A DNA stretch of 64,000 nucleotides from Streptomyces sp. BK239 (GTDB lineage: Bacteria > Actinomycetota > Actinomycetes > Streptomycetales > Streptomycetaceae): contig NZ_SHKS01000004.1 of NCBI RefSeq assembly GCF_004217285.1, positions 512,921 to 576,920 on the forward strand, in the 5' to 3' direction. A program made the position numbers and the translations under genes. The notes under the pieces were generated by a model. It ran no database searches. It saw only the letters and a list, made by a program, of their open reading frames with translations, and was not told where the DNA came from. Positions 58,520-64,000 of this stretch are shown piece by piece. Each line of letters begins with the position of its first letter. Position 1 is the first letter of the stretch.

Positions 58520-60958
58520 CTACCGCGACTGCGGGAGGTCCTCCGCGTACAGCAGCGTCAGATCGTCCGTGCTCGGGTCCGGCACCTGGGCGACCCGGCT
58601 CGCGTGCCGCTCCACCAGCGCCTCGAACGTCTGGCGGGCCGTGCGTCCGTTGCCGAAGGCGGGACCCTTCGGGATCGCCGTGAAGTACGTCAGCAGCGCC
58701 TCGGCGGCACCCGGCGCGAGCCGGTACTCGTGCTCCTCGGCCTGCTGCTCCACGATCCGCAGCAGCTCCCCGGGACCGTAGTCGCCGAAGGTGATGGTCC
58801 GCGAGAAACGGGACGCGACACCGGGGTTGACCGACAGGAAGCGCTCCATCTCGGCCGTGTACCCCGCGACGATCACCACCACGGCGTCCCGGTGGTCCTC
58901 CATCAGCTTCACCAGCGTGTCGATGGCCTCCTTGCCGAAGTCCCGCCCGGCGTCCTCGGGGGAGAGCGCGTACGCCTCGTCGATGAACAGCACGCCGCCG
59001 CGGGCCCGTTCGAACGCCTCCTGGGTGCGGATCGCGGTGGAGCCGATGTGCTCGCCGACCAGGTCGACGCGGGACACCTCGACGAGATGGCCCTTCTCCA
59101 GCACGTCCAGCGAGGCGAGGATCTCGCCGTACAGGCGGGCGACCGTGGTCTTCCCGGTGCCGGGGGAACCGGTGAACACCAGATGCCGCTTGACGGAGGC
59201 CGCCTTCAGCCCCGCCCGCTGCCGGCGCCGGCCGACCTCGATCATGTCGATCAGCGCCCGCACCTCGCGCTTGACGCTCTCCAGGCCCACCAGCGCGTCG
59301 AGTTCGCCGAGCACGTCCTTCGAGGTCCGCACGGTCTCCTCCGTCTCGACGGCACCCGCAGCGGGGTGCTGCTCGGCGGCACGCTGCTCGGGCATCGCAC
59401 CGAGGAGACCCGAGCGGTCCGCGGTCTGGACGGCCGTCTCCCGCGTCGCCGACGGCGGGCGCGGGGCCGCGCTCTCGTCGCTCGTGCAGTCCTCCACCAC
59501 GGGGCCCGCGCCGGACGCGGCGTCCGCGCCGCTGTCCGCGAACTCGAAACCGCCGCGCGCGCAGCGCTCGGTGCGGCACTTGCGCAGGGTGGTGCGGCAA
59601 CCGTCTATCACGTGGAAGCCGTAGCCCCCGCTGTCGGTGACGCGGCAGTTCAGGAAGCTGCCACGGCCCCCGGCCGACACATAGAACCCGGCCTCCGAGG
59701 GCGAGCCCACCACACAGCGTTCGACGACGGGGTCGGCGCCCTTGGTGACGATCACTCCGGTCTGGGTGCCCTCGACCGTGCAGCCGTTCAGGGTGCCGCC
59801 GCTGCCGTGGTCGCGGAACCAGGCGCCGGTCGCCGCGTCCCGGATCCGGCAGTCGTCGAGCTGGGCGGTGGCGCCGTCGCTCACCGACACCGCCGTGTTG
59901 CGCACCTGCGTCAGGTCGGTGTCGACGACGTCCGCGCGCGAGCCGCGGTCGAGGACGAACAGCGCGTCCGGCACGTCGTGGACCCGGCAGGAGTCCAGGA
60001 CCACGGTGGCGCCGTCGCTGACCCAGACGGCCGGATAGTCGCCGGTGCTGTCGAAGATCTCGCACTGGTTGGCGTCGACCCGCGTGCCCGGGTCCCACAC
60101 CGACAGCCCGTTGCGCCCGAACTGACGCACCGTCGTGCGCGTCAGCGTCAGCACGGACCGCGAGCGCAGGTCGACCGCGTTCTCCGGGATCTCGTGGATC
60201 CGGCAGTCCGCCAGGGTCACCACGGCGTCCGTGTCGAGCGTGACACCGTCCGCGGTCGTGCGGTGGACGTCGCAGTCGGTGAGGTGCGCGGTGGCGCGCG
60301 CGGTGATGTGCACGCCGCTGCCCCGGACCTCGTACACCTCGCAGCCGACCGCTTCCAGCGCGGAGTTCTCGCCGGTCGCGCTGAGCCCGGCGCCGGAGGT
60401 GCGGTGCACCCGGCAGCGCTCCAGCCGGGGGTGGCCGCCCCCGCGCACCGCGACGCCCGCCTGCCCGGCCGAGACCACCTCGCATTCCTCGAACACCCCG
60501 CCGCCGCCGTCGACCACGGCGATGCCGATGCCCGCCGGGTTGTCGACGGTGCACCGCCGGACCGTTGGGCGGGCACCGCCGCGCACCTCGACGCCGGCCG
60601 CGGACCGCGTGACGATCCGCAGGTCCAGCAACTCGGGCGTGCCCTCCTCGACGAGCACGGCGGGCGCGGCCGCGTCCTGGCCCTCCACGTGCAGGTCCTG
60701 CACCACCGCCGAGGCGCGCACCGTCAGCGGCACCCCGTCGACGGGTGCGATCCGCACGGAACCGGAGGCGCCCTCCGGACCGCGCAGTGTCACCGCCCGC
60801 TGGACGACGAGGTTCTCCCGGTAGGTGCCGGGAGCGACGGTGAGCACGTCGCCTTCGGCCGCGGCCTCCAGGGCGGCGGCGAGCGATGCGTACTCACCCG
60901 TGCGGCGCCGCCACCTCGATGTGCCGGTGTGCGTCACCTGGACCGTGCCCTGTGCCAT
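58520..60958 (-). CDS. Right-handed beta-helix repeat protein fused to a CbxX/SpoVK-type AAA ATPase
   Basis: An 812-residue fusion beginning MAQGTVQVTHTGTSRWRRRTG. Residues about 30-500 are pectin-lyase-like beta-helix coils of 20-24 residues, with repeating turns such as GVEVRGGARPTVRRC, GVAVRGGGHPRLERC and GVIVTKGADPVVERC. Residues about 560-770 are an AAA domain: DALVGLESVKREVRALIDMI, Walker A GSPGTGKTT at 597-605, Walker B VLFIDEAYAL near 656-668, and SRFSRTITF with the arginine finger. The closest AAA relatives are CbxX/SpoVK and EccA. There is no signal peptide, so the beta-helix faces the cytoplasm, which is unusual. It may remodel a protein complex with the helix as a recognition arm. 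Confidence 0.9.
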   Translation of the reverse strand: MAQGTVQVTHTGTSRWRRRTGEYASLAAALEAAAEGDVLTVAPGTYRENLVVQRAVTLRGPEGASGSVRIAPVDGVPLTVRASAVVQDLHVEGQDAAAPAVLVEEGTPELLDLRIVTRSAAGVEVRGGARPTVRRCTVDNPAGIGIAVVDGGGGVFEECEVVSAGQAGVAVRGGGHPRLERCRVHRTSGAGLSATGENSALEAVGCEVYEVRGSGVHITARATAHLTDCDVHRTTADGVTLDTDAVVTLADCRIHEIPENAVDLRSRSVLTLTRTTVRQFGRNGLSVWDPGTRVDANQCEIFDSTGDYPAVWVSDGATVVLDSCRVHDVPDALFVLDRGSRADVVDTDLTQVRNTAVSVSDGATAQLDDCRIRDAATGAWFRDHGSGGTLNGCTVEGTQTGVIVTKGADPVVERCVVGSPSEAGFYVSAGGRGSFLNCRVTDSGGYGFHVIDGCRTTLRKCRTERCARGGFEFADSGADAASGAGPVVEDCTSDESAAPRPPSATRETAVQTADRSGLLGAMPEQRAAEQHPAAGAVETEETVRTSKDVLGELDALVGLESVKREVRALIDMIEVGRRRQRAGLKAASVKRHLVFTGSPGTGKTTVARLYGEILASLDVLEKGHLVEVSRVDLVGEHIGSTAIRTQEAFERARGGVLFIDEAYALSPEDAGRDFGKEAIDTLVKLMEDHRDAVVVIVAGYTAEMERFLSVNPGVASRFSRTITFGDYGPGELLRIVEQQAEEHEYRLAPGAAEALLTYFTAIPKGPAFGNGRTARQTFEALVERHASRVAQVPDPSTDDLTLLYAEDLPQSR

Positions 60959-61114
60959 GGCGTTGCTGTGCCCCCACCTCGTGGTAGTCATGGCTCGTTC
61001 GCCGGCGGGCGGCATGCCCCTCCGGCTCCCTCGCGCGCGGGTTGATGCCGAGTGGCTCGGCCGGTCCACCGTAGCGTGCGCGGAGGCGCTCGGTTGACAA
61101 GTGAGGGAAGGCCG

Positions 61115-61720
61115 TCAGCTGCCGGTACCGGTCCGGCCCCAGTCCGGGCCCACGCGCTCCCATGCCTGGTCCCAACGCGCGTACCTGCGGCGGACCATGC
61201 GCCAGAGGATCATTCTCCGTCCGCCCTCGACGAAGGCGGCGGCGGCGAAGGCCGCGCCGATTCCCGCGAGCACCGCGTGTGTCGTCGCCGTGGCGGAGTC
61301 CAGCGGACGGGCCACCAGCCGGCCGTGCACGTCGGTCCATATGGAGAACCGGTCGCCCCGATGGGGGGTCTGCAGACCGGACATGACGGCGCCGTGCGCG
61401 GGGGTGCCGTCCGGGGCTTTCCAGTCGGCGAACACACGGGTGCGCGTGTCGCGTCCGGTGCCGGTGTCCGGGTCGGCCTCGAACGGCGAGCCGCCCAGTC
61501 TGCGCACCACGACGGCCGTCACCTCGTGTCGTGAGTCGCGCTGGTCGCGCACCGCCTGCTGCAACGCGCTCTGGGCGACCGCGCCGACGACCGCGCCCAC
61601 CAAGGGAGCGGCGAGGAGCACCAGGAACAGCGCCGACAGGGCGACCCAGGCCTCGACCAGGTCCGTCGTACGCCGCAGCGGATTGTGCCGCCAGCGCCAG
61701 ATTCCACGGATCGCTCGCAC
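61115..61720 (-). CDS. Rv1733c-family membrane protein (second copy)
   Basis: A 201-residue paralogue of the protein at 2342-2926: basic WRWRHNPLRRTTD start, first membrane helix at about residues 25-50, an extracytoplasmic part containing FADWKAPDGTPAHG, GDRFSIWTDVHGRLV, and a second helix near 150-170 with a RWDQAWERV tail. It starts with GTG at 61720. The two copies share the WKAPDG/WTAPDG and IWTD..GRLV elements. Function unknown. It is the upstream neighbour, on the same strand, of the beta-helix/AAA gene. Confidence 0.88.
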   Translation of the reverse strand: MRAIRGIWRWRHNPLRRTTDLVEAWVALSALFLVLLAAPLVGAVVGAVAQSALQQAVRDQRDSRHEVTAVVVRRLGGSPFEADPDTGTGRDTRTRVFADWKAPDGTPAHGAVMSGLQTPHRGDRFSIWTDVHGRLVARPLDSATATTHAVLAGIGAAFAAAAFVEGGRRMILWRMVRRRYARWDQAWERVGPDWGRTGTGS

Positions 61721-61899
61721 CGGTGCCCCACCCCCTTCCCGCTCCGTGATAACTCCCCGTGGAGCCGTTCACGCGCCCTTCGGGGCCAAGAGAGAGCGAA
61801 ATCACCCGGAACCGGGACCTCTCATGAACTGCTCACGAAAGACACAACGGACCGGGGGTGCGCGGAGGTTCCCCCCGCAAGGGCGGTCTTCGGCCGCCG

Positions 61900-62724
61900 C
61901 TAGCCGGTGACGCGGACGGGGTCGCCGACCCGGATCGTGCCGCCCGACACCGGCACCAGGTTCTGACCGAACATCAGCTTGCCGTCGATGCGGCGGTGCC
62001 GGCCCAGGGTGTGCAGGGGCTCCTTGCCCCGGTCGGAGGTGCTCTGGTCGGTCGTGGTCACCACGCACCGGCCGCACATCTTGGCCACCCGGAAGTCGAC
62101 CTCGCCGACGGAGACCCGCGACCAGCCGTCCTCGGCCCATGGCTCGGTGCCCGCCACGACCAGGTTGGGCCGGAAGCGGTCCATCGGCAACGGTCCCTCA
62201 GCTGCGTGCTCACCCGCGGCGATCAGGGCGTTGAGGGCGTCGAGGGACGCGCCGGCGGTGACCAGCAGCGGATAGCCGTCGGCGAAGGAGACGGTCTCGC
62301 CGGGCAGCGCGTGCTCCGGATCCACCGGGCGGCGTGTCGCGGGGTCGTCCATGTGCACCAGGCGCACGTCGGCGCCCAGGTACGCGCTGCACCACGCGTG
62401 AGCGGCCTCTTCGGCGACGACGGCCTCCACCTTGTCGCTGAAGATCTCCATGGAGATTGTCGCCAGCGGCTCGGGCACCCCGACGGTCAGCGGCTCGAGG
62501 CCGGGCGCGGACAGTCGCAGGCCGCCGCCGGGCAACAGCTCGGCGGCGGCCTGCGCCAGGCGCGGCTGCTGGCGTTGCGTGACGACCTTTCCCCCGTCGT
62601 CGATCAGCGCCCAGCGTCGGTCTCCGGCCAGCCCCCAGGGCTCCACGTCGGCCTTCCGGAGCGACACGCTCCGGAACGCCTTGACCGGATGGATGTGAAT
62701 CGACAGCAGTTCCGCGTTCCCCAT
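61900..62724 (-). CDS. MOSC domain protein (MOSC_N plus MOSC)
   Basis: The 274-residue protein starts MGNAELLSIHIHPVKAFRSV, the typical MOSC_N opening (IHPVK). GLAGDRRWALIDDGG and TQRQQPRLA follow, and the MOSC core has RFRPNLVVAGTEPWAEDGW, VAKMCGRCVVTTTDQ with the conserved cysteine pair, and a GQNLVPVSGGTIRVGD end. MOSC proteins bind or transfer sulfur on molybdenum cofactor or reduce N-hydroxylated compounds with mitochondrial mARC-like chemistry. The cysteine of MCGRC is the expected molybdenum ligand. The start at 62724 follows AGGA. Confidence 0.92.
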   Translation of the reverse strand: MGNAELLSIHIHPVKAFRSVSLRKADVEPWGLAGDRRWALIDDGGKVVTQRQQPRLAQAAAELLPGGGLRLSAPGLEPLTVGVPEPLATISMEIFSDKVEAVVAEEAAHAWCSAYLGADVRLVHMDDPATRRPVDPEHALPGETVSFADGYPLLVTAGASLDALNALIAAGEHAAEGPLPMDRFRPNLVVAGTEPWAEDGWSRVSVGEVDFRVAKMCGRCVVTTTDQSTSDRGKEPLHTLGRHRRIDGKLMFGQNLVPVSGGTIRVGDPVRVTG

Positions 62725-62819
62725 GCGCTCATCCTGCCAGGTGACGCCGGCGCCGGGTGAGGTGAGAGGCGCATGACGCATATGCCGGTGAGGACGAACT
62801 CGGGCGAACGCGGATCGGC

Positions 62820-63257
62820 TCAGTAGCCGCGGTACTGCTGCTGGTTGTTGTACGGATCCTGGTACTGCTGCGCCGCGGGCCGGGGAGCCGCGGGGCGCAT
62901 CGCCTCGTAACCCGCGACGGGGCCGGCCGGACGCGGCTGCTGCTGCGCCTGCGGGCCGGGGTAGCCGCGCGGGGCGGAGGCCTGCGGCGGGATGTAGGCC
63001 GCGGGCGCCTGCTGCAGCGGGGCGGGCTGCTGCATCTGCGGGTAGCCGTAGGACGGCTGCGACGGGGCCGACGGGAGGGCGGGCAGCGCCGACGGCAGTG
63101 CGGGCAGGCTGCTGCCGCTCGTGTCGTACGCGGCGGGGACCCGGATCGGGGCGATCTGCGGGGTGCCCCGCTCGGCCACGAGCGAGTCATAGATCGGGGT
63201 GTCCGGGAAGGAGGCGGAGTAGTAGCCGCCGCCATAGGTGGAGCGGGGGGAGGTCAT
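62820..63257 (-). CDS. Proline/glutamine-rich protein, DUF6643-like
   Basis: A 145-residue low-complexity protein beginning MTSPRSTYGGGYYSASFPDT and continuing PIYDSLVAERGTPQIAPIRVPAAYD. The first 45 residues are ordered-looking and conserved-like; the rest is Pro/Gln/Tyr/Ala-rich (PQMQQPAPLQQAPAAYIPPQ) with PYNNQQQYRGY at the end. It resembles the streptomycete DUF6643 family, recalled rather than searched. No Shine-Dalgarno precedes the ATG, so leaderless translation is possible. It is divergent from the TerD gene, 300 bp away. Confidence 0.7.
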   Translation of the reverse strand: MTSPRSTYGGGYYSASFPDTPIYDSLVAERGTPQIAPIRVPAAYDTSGSSLPALPSALPALPSAPSQPSYGYPQMQQPAPLQQAPAAYIPPQASAPRGYPGPQAQQQPRPAGPVAGYEAMRPAAPRPAAQQYQDPYNNQQQYRGY

Positions 63258-63557
63258 GGCACATAAGTTAAGCCCACGATGTGCTGGTTGGGGAGACCGA
63301 TAAGAGGGTTGTTTTCCGTGTCGGGGGTACCTCTGGCTCCCCAATGCGAGCGAAGTCGGTGAAAAGGGGCGGCAAACGCCGCGTGAATCGTGTAAAAGCC
63401 GAGATCCGGGGCGGTTACCCCCGGTCGGGCGGGGTCTGTTCACGCGTCGTGGAGGGGAGTTCACTGACGGGACGAATAAGTTGACTCGACAAGCAAGCCG
63501 GCGGGCGCCGGAGCGGTGCGCCGGGCCGGCCCGGTCACAGGTGATGGGGGAGCGGAC
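63258..63557. other. Intergenic promoter region between the DUF6643-like and TerD genes
   Basis: Three hundred bases with no gene. The half next to the leftward gene is AT-richer (ACATAAGTTAAGCCCACGAT on the plus strand), as expected for its promoter. TTGACT at 63481-63486 could be a -35 box for terD, but no matching -10 is convincing. No clean operator dyad was found. Confidence 0.5.
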
Positions 63558-64000
63558 ATGTCCATGGCGAAAGGTTCCAACACTCCCGTGCCCACGGCGG
63601 CACTGAGGGTGGAGGTCGGCTGGCGGTCCGGGCCCGGGGTGCCCGACGCCGACGCGTCGGCGCTGCTGCTGGTCGGCGGAAAGGTCCGCTCCGACAGCGA
63701 CTTCGTGTTCTACAACCAGCCCACGCACTCCTCGGGAGCGGTCCGCCACGAGGGCAAGCGCGACACCGGGGGCCAGGTCACCGACACACTGCTCGTCGAC
63801 CTCGCGCGCGTGGAGCCCGCGATCGAGACCGTCGTCCTGGCCGCCTCGGCCGACGGCGGCGCGTTCGGGCAGGTGCCCGGCCTCTACGTCGAGGTGCGCG
63901 ACGCCGGGAACACCGTCGTCGCCCGCTTCGACAGCACGGGGGCGACCGTCGAGACGGCGTTCGTCCTCGGGGAGTTCTACCGACGCCAGGGCGCCTGGAA
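63558..64000 (+). CDS. TerD-family protein, C-terminus outside the window
   Basis: The ATG at 63558 follows GGGGGAG by 6 bases. The visible 147 residues begin MSMAKGSNTPVPTAALRVEV and continue with GPGVPDADASALLLVGGKVRSDSDFVFYNQP, VTDTLLVDLARVEPAIETVVLAAS and later TAFVLGEFYRR, the usual TerD calcium-binding beta-sandwich. TerD proteins are linked to tellurite and general stress responses and often come in clusters; here the following genes are not visible. The calcium aspartates (GVPDADAS and SDSDFVFYN) are present. Confidence 0.92.
   Translation, partial: MSMAKGSNTPVPTAALRVEVGWRSGPGVPDADASALLLVGGKVRSDSDFVFYNQPTHSSGAVRHEGKRDTGGQVTDTLLVDLARVEPAIETVVLAASADGGAFGQVPGLYVEVRDAGNTVVARFDSTGATVETAFVLGEFYRRQGAW

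Noticed and set aside
1-64000. Search for CRISPR arrays, tRNA or rRNA genes, transposases, integrases, phage and toxin-antitoxin genes
   Set aside because: No evenly spaced repeats, cloverleaf-like sequences or mobile-element proteins were recognised on reading. Small RNAs and a low-similarity element could still be missed without a search.

Overview
The window reads as a piece of a Streptomyces chromosome. The GC content is very high, third codon positions are almost all G or C, and start codons are often GTG. TTA codons are nearly absent. Many protein families are typical of streptomycetes: DUF6421, DUF5134, Rv1733c-like proteins, a Cds1-like cysteine desulfhydrase, a beta-helix/AAA protein and TerD. 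No rRNA, tRNA, CRISPR array, transposase, integrase or phage gene was recognised, so this looks like ordinary chromosome rather than an island. Two decayed gene fragments (about 0.7 kb and 51.5 kb) are the only clear signs of gene loss.

Layout. 0-5 kb: a DUF1963 protein (cut by the window edge), an alcohol dehydrogenase remnant, a BNR-repeat protein, an Rv1733c-like membrane protein, a secreted lamin-tail protein and an AidB-like acyl-CoA dehydrogenase divergent from a PaaX regulator. 6-10 kb: a plant cell wall locus with secreted PL3 and PL1 pectate lyases and a divergent CE1 esterase carrying CBM2. The esterase has a CebR-like operator upstream and a TTA codon in its signal peptide. 10-19 kb: a DUF2087 regulator, a ferredoxin-NADP reductase, a divergent secreted pair (DUF305 lipoprotein and LVIVD protein) that each contain a TTA codon, a TetR regulator, a HAD hydrolase, a PAP2 phosphatase, an M56 peptidase and DUF5134. 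19-29 kb: a FUSC/MarR operon whose MarR carries a tandem-repeat N-terminal extension, small enzymes, a DUF6421-SDR-threonine aldolase operon, a transglutaminase and PlsC.

29-33 kb: a redox and sulfur-linked group. It has DUF4395 divergent from a thioredoxin, a 26-residue leader peptide ahead of a flavin reductase, and etfBA. 33-44 kb: a nuclease-fold protein, a citrate-lyase-like aldolase, a LacI regulator divergent from a ROK sugar kinase, a P-loop kinase/Nudix fusion, an MBL hydrolase, an M20 dipeptidase, a geranylgeranyl reductase-type flavoprotein and an F420-type (DDN) oxidoreductase divergent from a TetR. 44-52 kb: an MFS pump divergent from a MarR, two methyltransferases, AlkB, a ROK regulator and an anti-sigma type ATPase. 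53-64 kb: a cysteine-metabolism PLP enzyme, SRPBCC, a DeoR regulator, a 789-residue membrane protein whose alpha/beta-hydrolase motifs are split around a membrane domain, a beta-helix/AAA fusion, a second Rv1733c-like protein, a MOSC protein and the start of a TerD gene.

Regulatory logic is often readable. Five divergent regulator/target pairs (PaaX, TetR, MarR, LacI and the cell-wall locus) have clean inverted repeats between them, and several convergent pairs are separated by perfect hairpins. The strongest candidates for something not yet described are the split membrane hydrolase (56122-58491), the beta-helix/AAA fusion next to it, the repeat-bearing MarR, and the shared TTA codons of the DUF305/LVIVD pair.
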